DNA from: Methylomonas methanica MC09
Lineage (GTDB): Bacteria > Pseudomonadota > Gammaproteobacteria > Methylococcales > Methylomonadaceae
Assembly (NCBI RefSeq): GCF_000214665.1
Contig: NC_015572.1
Location: 2,542,001 to 2,606,000, forward strand
DNA: 64,000 nt
Reading direction: 5' to 3'
The notes beneath the pieces are model-generated. The model worked only from the letters and a program-made list of their open reading frames with translations, did not search any database and was not told where the DNA came from. This document shows, piece by piece, positions 54,186 through 63,910 of the stretch. A program made the position numbers and the translations under genes. Numbering within the stretch: position 1 is the stretch's first letter; every line of letters begins with the position of its first letter.

Positions 54186-56684
54186 ATGTTAGCCAGTAGA
54201 ATTATGATCGTCGAGGATGAAGGCATTATCGCCATGGATATCCGTAGGCAGTTGGAAGGTTTCGGCTATGAGGTGGTCGCGACTGCTTTTTCGGGAGGCC
54301 AAGCCATTACGCTGGCCAATGAGTATAAGCCCGATTTAGTCATGATGGATATTGTGTTGAAAGGCGATATGGACGGCATCAGCGCGGCGCATGCCATAAC
54401 GGAGTCTCTGCGTATTCCCGTGATTTTTCTGACGGCTTATAGCGACCCGGCTACCTTGTTGCGCGCGAAAGCCACGGGCGCATACGGCTATTTGATCAAG
54501 CCGTTCCGTCCGGATGAGCTGCACGCTTCCATCGAAGTCGCTTTGTATAAGTATCAGCTGGAACGCAGGCTGAAGGAAAGCGAACAGTGGTTTGGCAAAA
54601 CCCTGCACTGTATCAGTGACGCCGTCATTGCCACCGACGCTGAAGGCGTAATCCGCTTCATGAATCCGGTGGCCGAAACGATAACGGAACAAAGTCTGGA
54701 ACAAGCCAAAGGTAAACTTGTCAGCGAACTAATGACGCTGATATCCGAGTCGAGCCGCAGTGTCATTGAAAACCCGGTCCTCGGTACATTACAGAGTCGG
54801 ACCGTGACCGGCATCGACTGCCCCACTCTGTTCGTTAGTCAGTCAGGGTTGGAAATTCCGGTGGACGACGGCGCCGCCCCGATACTTGATGACGACGGAA
54901 CCTTGTTGGGCGCTGTTATGGTATTTCGCGACATCACCGCCCGTCGGCAAATGGAACATTTACTGCGGGAAAGCGAAGAACGTTTCCATAGCTCATTCGA
55001 ACTGGCCGCCATCGGCATGGCGCTGATAGCCCTGGACGGCAGTTTCCTGCAAGTCAATAATGCCCTCTGTGAAATTTTAGGTTACACGCGAGATGAGTTG
55101 TTGGGTTCCAATCTGCGAATGCTCACGCATGCAGACCATCATGATAAGGTGATAAACCACTACTTGCGGCAATTGGTGACCGACGTACTGCCGACGTTTC
55201 AGATTGAGGCGGAGTGCTTTCATAAAGTCGTCGGCAAGACCGTTTGGACTATGATGAGCGCCTCGCTGGTTCGCACCACTGACGGCGAGCCGCAGTATTT
55301 CATTGTTCAAATTCAGAATATTTCCAACCGTAAATACGCCGAACAGCAATTAATCTATCTGGCCAATCACGACCCCTTGACCGGGCTACTGAACCGCGAC
55401 CAGTTTCATAACCGCCTTACTCAAGCATTGTCGTCCGGCCAACGGCATAACCGTAAACTGGCCGTGATGTATCTCGATTTGGATCGTTTCAAGTTGATCA
55501 ACGATACTCTGGGCCACCGGTTGGGCGATTTATTGCTGCAAGCCGTCAGCGACCGCCTAAGAACCTCGGTTCGCTCGAACGATATTCTGGCTCGGTTGGG
55601 TGGCGACGAGTTTATCGTGTTGTTGAGTGACATCAATCAAATCGACGATGTAGCCAGAATTGCCCAAAAGACCCTGGACACCCTCACCCAGCCCTTTACA
55701 TTGGAAGGCAATGATCTTGTGGTAACCGCCAGCATTGGTATCAGTATTCATCCCGACGACGGCAAGGACAGCCATACGCTGTTAATGAACGCCGACACGG
55801 CTATGTATTTGGCCAAGGAACGCGGTAAAAACAACTTTCAGTTTTATACCCTGGAAATGACTGAAAAATCGATCGAACGCATGAAGGTGGAACGGGGTCT
55901 GAGGCATGCCTTAGCCCATGATGAATTAAGGCTGCATTATCAGCCTCAGATCTGTACCGGCAGCGGCGTGGTGGTCAGCGCGGAAGCGCTGGTGCGTTGG
56001 CAGCATCCGGAATGGGGCTTGGTGTATCCGGACCGATTCATTAACGTGGCGGAAGAAACCGGACTGATCGTTCCTATTGGCGCCTGGGTGTTGCGTGAGG
56101 CCTGTTTACAGGCCAAAACCTGGATTGAAAATGATGGGCCATTCGGCAGTGTAGCGGTGAACGTATCGGCACGCCAATTCCTCGACACCAACCTGTTCCA
56201 AACGGTAAAACGAACGTTGGCCGAAACCGGCCTCAATCCCAGCGTGCTGGAACTTGAAATCACCGAATCGGCAATTATGCAGGATCCCGAGAACACGCTC
56301 CAGGTATTGCATCAGTTTCAAGGGCTTGGGGTGCGGCTCAGCATCGACGATTTTGGTACAGGTTATTCCAGCCTAACCTACTTGCGCCGATTTCCGATAC
56401 AAAGCGTCAAAATAGATCGATCCTTTGTGATTGACCTTCCTTGCGACGAAGGCAGTAAAACCCTTGTCCGGGCAATCACCGCGCTGGCCCATGAGCTTAA
56501 ATTGTCGGTCGTGGTCGAAGGGGTGGAAACCAGGGATCAGTTATCATTTCTAACCGAGCAAAAATGCGATTCGCTGCAGGGCTACATGTTTAGCAGACCC
56601 GTGAGCGCGGAACAATTTCAACAGGATTTTATTAATTCCGGTTTTAAGACATACCTTCCAAATACATCAAACGATCAACCTTGA
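54186..56684 (+). CDS. REC-PAS-PAS-GGDEF-EAL protein
   Basis: 832 residues. REC (IMIVEDEGIIAMDI, Asp in LVMMDIVLKGDMDG; this long-loop form is typical of partners of HisKA_2 kinases), PAS 1 (SDAVIATDAEGVIRFMNPVA), PAS 2 (AAIGMALIALDGSFLQVNNA), GGDEF intact (RLGGDEFIVLLS) and EAL ([24 protein letters not shown]). Follows the kinase by 16 bases. Confidence 0.93.
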   Translation: MLASRIMIVEDEGIIAMDIRRQLEGFGYEVVATAFSGGQAITLANEYKPDLVMMDIVLKGDMDGISAAHAITESLRIPVIFLTAYSDPATLLRAKATGAYGYLIKPFRPDELHASIEVALYKYQLERRLKESEQWFGKTLHCISDAVIATDAEGVIRFMNPVAETITEQSLEQAKGKLVSELMTLISESSRSVIENPVLGTLQSRTVTGIDCPTLFVSQSGLEIPVDDGAAPILDDDGTLLGAVMVFRDITARRQMEHLLRESEERFHSSFELAAIGMALIALDGSFLQVNNALCEILGYTRDELLGSNLRMLTHADHHDKVINHYLRQLVTDVLPTFQIEAECFHKVVGKTVWTMMSASLVRTTDGEPQYFIVQIQNISNRKYAEQQLIYLANHDPLTGLLNRDQFHNRLTQALSSGQRHNRKLAVMYLDLDRFKLINDTLGHRLGDLLLQAVSDRLRTSVRSNDILARLGGDEFIVLLSDINQIDDVARIAQKTLDTLTQPFTLEGNDLVVTASIGISIHPDDGKDSHTLLMNADTAMYLAKERGKNNFQFYTLEMTEKSIERMKVERGLRHALAHDELRLHYQPQICTGSGVVVSAEALVRWQHPEWGLVYPDRFINVAEETGLIVPIGAWVLREACLQAKTWIENDGPFGSVAVNVSARQFLDTNLFQTVKRTLAETGLNPSVLELEITESAIMQDPENTLQVLHQFQGLGVRLSIDDFGTGYSSLTYLRRFPIQSVKIDRSFVIDLPCDEGSKTLVRAITALAHELKLSVVVEGVETRDQLSFLTEQKCDSLQGYMFSRPVSAEQFQQDFINSGFKTYLPNTSNDQP

Positions 56685-57011
56685 AATTAAAATTTAACAA
56701 AAAGGAGAAAATTGCAAAGTAGAATAAAGGGGGTACAACAACGATTCCTTTGATCGGCTTAGTAGATGGCTGATAACTAACAAAGACCGGGCTTTCAAAG
56801 AGATTATATTTTCAATTCCTGTGTGCCTCATAATGGCCGATTCGAGCCTTTGCATAAGCTATCTATCGTCCGTTGACTGCGAATTGCAGCTTAAAGCCGC
56901 TTGACCTATGGGTCGGGAAAACACGCCGGCAAATGCGCCTGCTATGCCTTTTCATGGCTTAATGCCGTTGTCTGGCGTCTGCCGCACTTGGTGAAATAGG
57001 CGGATTCGGGG
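56685..57011. other. Intergenic region between signalling cluster and housekeeping block
   Basis: About 330 bases between convergent genes. No hairpin with T-tract or ORF is convincing. A GGAG-preceded short frame after 56700 ends quickly. Confidence 0.4.
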
Positions 57012-57311
57012 CTATTCCGGCTTTTCCCCCGCCAGTAATGCTTTGGCGTAGGCCTCCCTGCGCCTTTGTCCTTCCGGCGAGTTATCGCGGCGGGAATGAA
57101 ATTCATCCATTAGCGTCGAGCCGCAGACGCAGTTTCTGAACACTTCCAAAATGACTTGTCCGTCATCGTCTTCGAATTCTTTAAACGGCGACCGGCCGTT
57201 CCTGAGACTTTGAGTTTGTTCAAGAAACTCTGCTTCGGTTTGGTACTCGCGGCCGCAGTTACTGCATTTTCGTGGAAATTTGAACGGTAAAGCCTTTAAA
57301 CCTCGAAACAT
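57012..57311 (-). CDS. Small zinc-ribbon-like protein, unknown
   Basis: 99 residues from MFRGLKALPF (later ATG preferred because the longer start lies at the truA stop). Two cysteine pairs, CSNCGREY and NCVCGST, could bind one zinc. The middle is acidic (EFEDDDGQVILEVF). The cysteine spacing resembles zinc-ribbon adaptors. It follows truA closely on the minus strand. Confidence 0.65.
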   Translation of the reverse strand: MFRGLKALPFKFPRKCSNCGREYQTEAEFLEQTQSLRNGRSPFKEFEDDDGQVILEVFRNCVCGSTLMDEFHSRRDNSPEGQRRREAYAKALLAGEKPE

Positions 57312-57325
57312 GCTGATGTTCCTTG

Positions 57326-58141
57326 TCAATCGAAACGTTTGGCATCGTCCGGCAGTTTAGCAAATACAGTATGCCGGGCAATTCCGTAGTGTTCGGGATA
57401 ATACACCCCCCCGAGATGCAATCCAAACGGTGGTGCGGTAGCCGCCGCTTGCGACCGGTCTTTAATCTCCAGTAGTTGTGCAGTCCAGTCGACCGTTGCT
57501 TTACCCATGCCTATGCTCATCAACACGCCGGCAATATTTCTGACCATGTGATGCAAAAAAGCGTTGGCGCAGATATCGATGATAACCCGTTCGTCTTGTC
57601 GATAGACGTCGATAAAATGCATGAAGCGGTTAGGGCTGTGCGATTGGCAACCTTGGGCGCGAAACGAGGAAAAGTCGTGTTCGCCAATTAAATGTTGGGC
57701 CGCCGCGTGCATTTTATCGGCGTCCAAGGGCTGATAACACCATGTTGCCTGAGTGCGCAGCAAGGCTGATTTCATGGGCCGATTCAAGATTACGTAGCGG
57801 TAAAAGCGGGCGATGACGCTGTAGCGGGCGTGGAAATCGGCAATTGCCGGCTTGACCCAGGTAATACGGATATCGTCCGGTAATTGGCTATTGCCGCCCA
57901 TCAACCAAGCCTTCAAGTCGCGTTGCACCGCACAATCGAAGTGCACTACTTGCTCCAGCGCGTGAACACCCGCATCGGTACGTCCGGCGCAGTGCACGGT
58001 AATCGGTTGGTCGGCGATTTTGCTTAAGGCGGTCTGCAATTCGGCCTGCAAGGTGCGTTTACCCGCTTGCCATTGCCAACCGGCATAGGCGGTGCCGTCG
58101 TATTCGATGCCTAAAACGATGCGGGTCATCTCGTCATTCAT
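57326..58141 (-). CDS. truA: tRNA pseudouridine synthase A
   Basis: 271 residues from MNDEMTRIVL (MTR at 58129 also possible). Catalytic aspartate in CAGRTDAGVHALEQV, RFYRYVILNRPM and FLHHMVRNIAGVL are TruA signatures. It modifies U38-U40 of tRNA anticodon stems. The start overlaps the end of the transpeptidase gene by 8 bases. Confidence 0.96.
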   Translation of the reverse strand: MNDEMTRIVLGIEYDGTAYAGWQWQAGKRTLQAELQTALSKIADQPITVHCAGRTDAGVHALEQVVHFDCAVQRDLKAWLMGGNSQLPDDIRITWVKPAIADFHARYSVIARFYRYVILNRPMKSALLRTQATWCYQPLDADKMHAAAQHLIGEHDFSSFRAQGCQSHSPNRFMHFIDVYRQDERVIIDICANAFLHHMVRNIAGVLMSIGMGKATVDWTAQLLEIKDRSQAAATAPPFGLHLGGVYYPEHYGIARHTVFAKLPDDAKRFD

Positions 58142-58616
58142 GAATAAAAACCGGACAGCCGGCTTCGACACTATCAAACAATTCGATGATATCGGTATTG
58201 CGCATGCGAATACAGCCGTGAGAGGCCGGTACGCCTTGCATCAGTTCATCCGGACAGCCGTGAATGTAGATATAGCGCCAAGTGGTATCGACCTCGCCGT
58301 ATCGGTTTAGCCCCGGCTCCAGGCCGCCCAACCAGAGAATCCGGCTGAGTATCCAGTCTCGTTGCGGTTGCGCGGCGGACGATTGCGGGGAATAAATTTC
58401 CCCAGTCAAGCGGCGGCCTATAAATACGCTGTTAATTGGCACGCCAGCGCCGATTTTGGCGCGTATTTTATGTCTGCCGGTAGGCGTGCATTCGCTGCCT
58501 TTCAATTGGCCAGGGCCGTTTTTGGCGGTGGACACGGGGTAACATTTCAGCACCCGATCCTTTTCCAGCAGGGTCAACTGCTGGCGGGCCAGGCAAATAT
58601 CCAGTGATCGGCTCAT
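58134..58616 (-). CDS. L,D-transpeptidase-like protein
   Basis: 160 residues with the YkuD catalytic motif YIYIHGCPDE then SHGCIRMRN (active Cys). No signal peptide is visible, which is unusual for an enzyme acting on peptidoglycan in the periplasm, though this short form is common in gammaproteobacteria. Overlaps truA and rlmD by a few bases. Confidence 0.88.
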   Translation of the reverse strand: MSRSLDICLARQQLTLLEKDRVLKCYPVSTAKNGPGQLKGSECTPTGRHKIRAKIGAGVPINSVFIGRRLTGEIYSPQSSAAQPQRDWILSRILWLGGLEPGLNRYGEVDTTWRYIYIHGCPDELMQGVPASHGCIRMRNTDIIELFDSVEAGCPVFIHE

Positions 58617-59938
58617 TTTTTAACGAATAAGGCGATCGATTCGACGTGCGCCGTTTGCGGAAACATATCCATTACGCCGGCTTTAACCAGTTTATAACCC
58701 AACTCGTTTACCAGGATACCGGCATCGCGAGCCAGTGTGGAAGGATTGCAGGACACATAGACGATGCGTTCGGGCTGCCAGTGTTTGAAATTATGCAACA
58801 CTTCGGCAGCCCCGGCCCGGGACGGGTCGAGCAACACCTTGCTGAATTTTTGTTTGCACCACGGCAGATCTTTGACGTCTTTGCTCAAATCGGCCACGTG
58901 AAATTCGACATTATCCAAATTATTCAAGCGGGCGTTTTCCCGGGCGTGTTTCACCAACGGTAAATCGCCTTCCACACCGACCACCTGTCCGGCAAGGGTA
59001 GCCAATGGCAGCGTAAAATTACCCAGGCCGCAAAATAAATCCAGTACCCGGTCTTCTTTGGTCAGTTCCAACGCCTCCAGCGCGCGGGTGACCATTTTTT
59101 GATTGATGTCGTAATTGACCTGGGTAAACATGGCGGGACGGAAATTGAATTTCACCCCTTGCTCGACCAACGTATAACTGGGAATCACTTCTGCTTCGCC
59201 GTCCAGCGGCACTATGGTATCCGGGCCTTTTGGTTGCAAACAGATACTCATTTCATGCTGTCTGCCGAACTCGCGCATGCGCTGTTTATCCGCATCGCTG
59301 GCGGGCTCCAGCACCCGGAAAGCCAACACCACCTCCCGGTCGCCGATAGCCACTTCGATTTGCGGGATTTTGTCCTTGATACTCAGACCGGCAATCATTT
59401 CGCCCAACGCCAGCAGGTTTTCGCCCACCAAGGGATGCATGACCTTGCAACTGTCGATTTCCGCTAAAAAAGGGTTGCGCCTTTCCCTGAACCCCACCAG
59501 CACCCTGCCCTTTTTAGCCACCCATTTCACCCCCATGCGCGCTTTGGTGCGGTAACCCCAGTGCGGGCCGGTCAGAGCTTGCCAAATTTGTGGAATCTCC
59601 ACTTTGCCGATGCGCCGAAATTGTTCCTGCAATAGTGCTTCCTTGAAATGGATTTGCTCGCCGTCGTCGACATGCTGAAAACTGCAGCCGCCGCATACGC
59701 CGAAATGCGGGCAGGCAGGGTCGACGCGGTGCTCCGAGCGCGTCAGCAATTGCGCCACTTTGCCTTCCGCATAATCCTTACGGCTGTCGGTATAAACAAA
59801 TTCCAGGGTTTCGCCGGGTAAGGCTTCGTCGATGAATACAACCTTGCCTTCGACATGGGCGACGCCACGGCCGTCGTGCGACAGCGATTCTATGGTGACA
59901 GTAACGGGATCTTGCGGTAATTTTTTCTTGTGGGCCAT
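58613..59938 (-). CDS. rlmD: 23S rRNA (uracil-1939-C5)-methyltransferase
   Basis: 441 residues. N-terminal TRAM domain, iron-sulfur cysteines CPHFGVCGGCSFQHV, SAM site DLFCGLGNFTLPLA and catalytic Cys in VSCNPSTLARD. Length and the four-cysteine site distinguish it from RlmC and TrmA. Overlaps the transpeptidase gene by 4 bases. Confidence 0.93.
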   Translation of the reverse strand: MAHKKKLPQDPVTVTIESLSHDGRGVAHVEGKVVFIDEALPGETLEFVYTDSRKDYAEGKVAQLLTRSEHRVDPACPHFGVCGGCSFQHVDDGEQIHFKEALLQEQFRRIGKVEIPQIWQALTGPHWGYRTKARMGVKWVAKKGRVLVGFRERRNPFLAEIDSCKVMHPLVGENLLALGEMIAGLSIKDKIPQIEVAIGDREVVLAFRVLEPASDADKQRMREFGRQHEMSICLQPKGPDTIVPLDGEAEVIPSYTLVEQGVKFNFRPAMFTQVNYDINQKMVTRALEALELTKEDRVLDLFCGLGNFTLPLATLAGQVVGVEGDLPLVKHARENARLNNLDNVEFHVADLSKDVKDLPWCKQKFSKVLLDPSRAGAAEVLHNFKHWQPERIVYVSCNPSTLARDAGILVNELGYKLVKAGVMDMFPQTAHVESIALFVKK

Positions 59939-60058
59939 TGTGAGGAAATATTGAAAACATGAATTCAGAATATAGCGTTGGGCAATCAGGCCCTTTGCTT
60001 GATCTGGGGAAACACGTTGGCCGGAAACGCTTACGCTTATTCCGGCCTACATAATGAT

Positions 60059-60949
60059 TTAAGTGGGGAATACGCCCGTAGACAGATAACGGTCGCCTCG
60101 GTCGCAAATAATGGCAACAATAATGGCGTTTTCCACTTGTTTCGCCAACTGCAAAGCGGCGAACACGGCGCCGCCGGATGACACGCCGGCAAAGATGCCT
60201 TCCTGGGCGGCCAAGGCGCGAGTGGTATCTTCGGCATCGGTTTGATTGACTTCGATAATTTGGTCGACCCGATAAGCGTCGTATATTTTGGGCAGGTATT
60301 CCCGCGGCCAGCGGCGAATGCCGGGTATTTTCGATGCCCCTTCCGGCTGCACGCCGACGATTTGCACCGAGGCGTTTTGTTCTTTCAGATAGCGGGATGT
60401 ACCCATAATGGTTCCGGTGGTACCCATCGCGCTAACGAAATGAGTGATCGTGCCTTGGGTATCGCGCCAGATTTCCGGCCCCGTGCCCTCGTAATGCGCG
60501 CGTGGGTTATCCGGATTGGCGAATTGGTCCAATATGCGGCCTTGTCCGTCTTCTTCCATGCCGCGGGCCAAATCAATCGCCGCTTCCATACTGCCTTGAG
60601 CCGGGGTCAATATGATTTCGGCGCCATACGCCTTCATGGATGCGATACGTTCCGCGCTCATGTTGTCCGGCATGATCAAGGTCATTTTGTAACCTTTGAT
60701 CGCGGCGGCCATCGCCAGCGCAATGCCGGTATTGCCGCTGGTGGCTTCGATCAAACGGTCGCCGGGCTTGATTTCGCCGCGGGCTTCGGCATGTTTGATC
60801 ATGCTCAATGCCGGACGATCCTTAACCGAACCGGCCGGGTTGTTGCCCTCCAGTTTGGCTAAAATTGTGTTGCTGGTATCGCCGGGCAGGCGCTGCAAAC
60901 GCACTAACGGCGTGTTACCGACTTGGGATTCGACTGTAGGAAAAATCAT
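60059..60949 (-). CDS. cysM: Cysteine synthase B
   Basis: 296 residues, a PLP enzyme: lysine in GSVKDRPALSMI, phosphate-binding TSGNTGIALAM and MGTTGTIMGTSRYLK. The length and RRWPREYLPKIYD segment fit CysM, which makes cysteine (or S-sulfocysteine) from O-acetylserine. 120 bases separate it from rlmD. Confidence 0.93.
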   Translation of the reverse strand: MIFPTVESQVGNTPLVRLQRLPGDTSNTILAKLEGNNPAGSVKDRPALSMIKHAEARGEIKPGDRLIEATSGNTGIALAMAAAIKGYKMTLIMPDNMSAERIASMKAYGAEIILTPAQGSMEAAIDLARGMEEDGQGRILDQFANPDNPRAHYEGTGPEIWRDTQGTITHFVSAMGTTGTIMGTSRYLKEQNASVQIVGVQPEGASKIPGIRRWPREYLPKIYDAYRVDQIIEVNQTDAEDTTRALAAQEGIFAGVSSGGAVFAALQLAKQVENAIIVAIICDRGDRYLSTGVFPT

Positions 60950-61086
60950 GGTGTTTGGGGGCTACGATGGACGGTATGTAATTATAACAAATACGCTGTA
61001 AGCACTGCGCGGTTGCTTGCCGTAACAGTACTCTTCGCATAATTGCTTTATAATCCGGATTTCGTCTTATACAACCTACCTTGCAC

Positions 61087-63171
61087 ATGGATACACCGGA
61101 ATTTAGCATCCCACCCTTGAACAGCCCCGAGCTGTACATCAACAGAGAACTAAGTTTACTGGAATTTAACAGCCGCGTTTTGGCGCAAGCGTTGGATGAA
61201 AATCTGCCCTTGTTGGAACGCCTTAATTATTTATGTATTTCCTGTTCCAATCTGGACGAATTTTACGAGGTGCGCGTTGCCAGTTTGATACAGATGGCGG
61301 AGATGGACTCTACTGCCATCAGTGTCGATGGCTTGAGCATTCAGGAGCAATTTGAAAAAATCTCCAGCAAGGCACACGAACTGGTTTCCGAGCAGTACCG
61401 TGTATTAAATGAAGTTTTAATTCCCTGTCTGGACACGCAAAACATCCGTTTTTTAAAGCGGGACAGTTGGAGCGATATCCAGAAAGCCTGGCTGGAAAAG
61501 TATTTCAATGAAGAACTGCTGCCGATTTTAACGCCGGTAGGACTGGACTCCGCGCATCCTTTCCCGCGCATATTGAATAAAAGTTTAAATTTCATTATTT
61601 CGCTGACCGGCAAGGATGCCTTCGGACGGAATAGCGGGCGTGCGGTCTTGCAAGCGCCGCGCGCGTTGCCGCGTATCGTGCAGATTCCAACCAGCGAAAC
61701 CGATAGCGGTCCATACGACTTTGTATTCTTGTCTTCCATCATTCATGAATTTGTTTCCGAGTTATTCAACGGGATGACTGTCAAAGGTTGCTATCAATTC
61801 CGGGTGACGCGGAACAGCGACTTCTTTGTGGATGACGACGCCATCGACGATTTAATGCTGGCCGTGGAAGGCGAACTCGCCATGCGTAACTACGGCGATG
61901 AAGTGCGGCTGGAGATTGACGCCAATTGTCCCGAAGAAACCGTCAGCTTTCTGCTGGCCCGCTTCGAACTGACGCCGGAGCGGCTGTTTTTGGCCAATGG
62001 CCCGGTCAATCTAAGTCGCATTCAAGCAATTTACGGCATGGTTGATCGTCCGGATCTGAAATTTATGCCATTCAAGCCCGGCACGCCGATTGCCTTAAAG
62101 AAATATAAAGATATTTTTGCCTGTATTAGACGGCAGGATATTTTGCTACACCACCCATATGAATCGTTTAATCCTGTAGTGGACTTCGTCCGCCAGGCCG
62201 CCGCCGATCCCGATGTGTTGGCAATTAAACAAACGCTTTATCGTACCGGCGTCGACTCGCCCATCGTTGCGGCGTTAATCAAGGCGGCTCGCGCGGGCAA
62301 GGAAGTAACCGTGGTGATTGAATTGCGGGCCCGCTTTGACGAAAAGGACAATATCGGTCTGGCCGCCAAGTTACAAGAGGCGGCGGCGCATGTGGTATAT
62401 GGAGTCGTAGGCTATAAAACCCACGCCAAAATGTGCATGGTGTTGCGCAAGGAAGGCAGCTCTTTCCGGAATTACGTGCACTTAGGGACAGGCAATTATC
62501 ATCCAAAAACCGCGCGTTTATATACCGATTACGGATTGTTTACCTGCGAAAAAGAATTGAGTGAAGATGTTCGCCGGGTCTTCATGCAGCTCACCAGCCT
62601 CGGTAAAGTAAGCAAACTTAACAAGTTGTTGCAATCGCCTTTTACCTTGCACGCGGGCCTGATGAAAATGATAGATCGCGAAATCGATCAGGCCAAAAGA
62701 GGCAAACCGGCCAAAATCATTATTAAAGTCAATGCCGTTGTCGAGGAGCAGTCCATTCAGGCCTTATACCGTGCCTCGCAAGCGGGTGTGGAAATCAAGC
62801 TGATCGTACGCGGTATCTGCTGTTTACGGCCCGGCGTGCCGGGGGTGTCCGAAAACATTGAAGTACGCTCCATCGTCGGTCGGTTTTTAGAACATACGCG
62901 CATTTACGCCTTTATGAACGGCGGCGACTGGGCGATTTTTGCCTCCAGCGCGGATCTAATGAACCGTAATTTATTCAGACGGGTGGAAGTGTGCTTTCCG
63001 CTGGAAGATAAAAAAGTCAGCGGCCGGATATTAAACGATTTGCATGCCAACTTGAACGATAACTCGCAAGCCTGGTTGTTACAGCGTAATGGTCAATATC
63101 TTAGAGCAACGCCCGGTGATGAAACGCCCTATCAGGTACAAACCGAGTTACTGAAAGCGTTCGCACAGTAA
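61087..63171 (+). CDS. ppk1: Polyphosphate kinase 1
   Basis: 694 residues from the ATG at 61087 (the frame's TTG at 61081 is less likely). INRELSLLEFNSRVL at the start; the phosphorylated histidine is in GYKTHAKMCMVLRK and a second one in YVHLGTGNYHPKTARLY. It makes polyphosphate from ATP. Next gene is dnaQ, 6 bases on. Confidence 0.96.
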   Translation: MDTPEFSIPPLNSPELYINRELSLLEFNSRVLAQALDENLPLLERLNYLCISCSNLDEFYEVRVASLIQMAEMDSTAISVDGLSIQEQFEKISSKAHELVSEQYRVLNEVLIPCLDTQNIRFLKRDSWSDIQKAWLEKYFNEELLPILTPVGLDSAHPFPRILNKSLNFIISLTGKDAFGRNSGRAVLQAPRALPRIVQIPTSETDSGPYDFVFLSSIIHEFVSELFNGMTVKGCYQFRVTRNSDFFVDDDAIDDLMLAVEGELAMRNYGDEVRLEIDANCPEETVSFLLARFELTPERLFLANGPVNLSRIQAIYGMVDRPDLKFMPFKPGTPIALKKYKDIFACIRRQDILLHHPYESFNPVVDFVRQAAADPDVLAIKQTLYRTGVDSPIVAALIKAARAGKEVTVVIELRARFDEKDNIGLAAKLQEAAAHVVYGVVGYKTHAKMCMVLRKEGSSFRNYVHLGTGNYHPKTARLYTDYGLFTCEKELSEDVRRVFMQLTSLGKVSKLNKLLQSPFTLHAGLMKMIDREIDQAKRGKPAKIIIKVNAVVEEQSIQALYRASQAGVEIKLIVRGICCLRPGVPGVSENIEVRSIVGRFLEHTRIYAFMNGGDWAIFASSADLMNRNLFRRVEVCFPLEDKKVSGRILNDLHANLNDNSQAWLLQRNGQYLRATPGDETPYQVQTELLKAFAQ

Positions 63172-63177
63172 AGAGTC

Positions 63178-63897
63178 ATGACTGGCACCAAACAAAACAG
63201 GCAAGTGGTTCTGGATACCGAGACCACCGGTATCAACCCCAAAGAAGGCCACAAAATCATTGAGATTGGCTGCGTCGAGTTGATTAATCGTCGGCTTACC
63301 CAAAACCGTTTCCATGTCTATTTGAATCCGGACCGGGAAATCGATGCCGGCGCGATTGAAGTGCACGGTATTACCAACGAATTCTTAAAAGACAAATCGC
63401 GCTTTGCGGATATCGTCGAAGACTTTATGCGCTTTACCTCTGGGGCCGAACTGATTATTCATAACGCACCGTTTGACGTGGGTTTTTTGAATCACGAGCT
63501 GGCGCAACTGCCGAACGAAACCCGTTCGGTGGAAAGCAATAGCACGGTGTTCGATACCTTGGCTTATGCGCGTAAGAAGCACCCGGGCGCGCGTAACAGT
63601 CTGGATGCTTTATGTAAGCGTTACGGCATAGATAATAGCCACAGGGATCTGCATGGCGCTTTATTGGATGCGGAGATACTTGCCGACGTCTATTTAATTA
63701 TGACCGGCGGTCAGGCGTCGCTTCTGGATGAAAGCGAAGAGGTACACAATAACGATCAACAACGGGTTGTACGTTTGTCCGCGGACCGTCCCAGATTGAA
63801 AGTAATCGACTGTACAGCTGAGGAACTAATCGATCATCAACAACGTTTGGACAAAATCGCCAAGGTGAGCGGCAACTGCCTCTGGCTAAAGGAATAG
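63178..63897 (+). CDS. dnaQ: DNA polymerase III epsilon subunit
   Basis: 239 residues with the DEDDh exonuclease motifs: VLDTETTGINP, IIHNAPFDVGFLNHEL and the final HRDLHGALLDAE. It proofreads replication. The C-terminal tail should bind the alpha subunit. Confidence 0.95.
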   Translation: MTGTKQNRQVVLDTETTGINPKEGHKIIEIGCVELINRRLTQNRFHVYLNPDREIDAGAIEVHGITNEFLKDKSRFADIVEDFMRFTSGAELIIHNAPFDVGFLNHELAQLPNETRSVESNSTVFDTLAYARKKHPGARNSLDALCKRYGIDNSHRDLHGALLDAEILADVYLIMTGGQASLLDESEEVHNNDQQRVVRLSADRPRLKVIDCTAEELIDHQQRLDKIAKVSGNCLWLKE

Positions 63898-63910
63898 CAC
63901 GCTAATCGGT

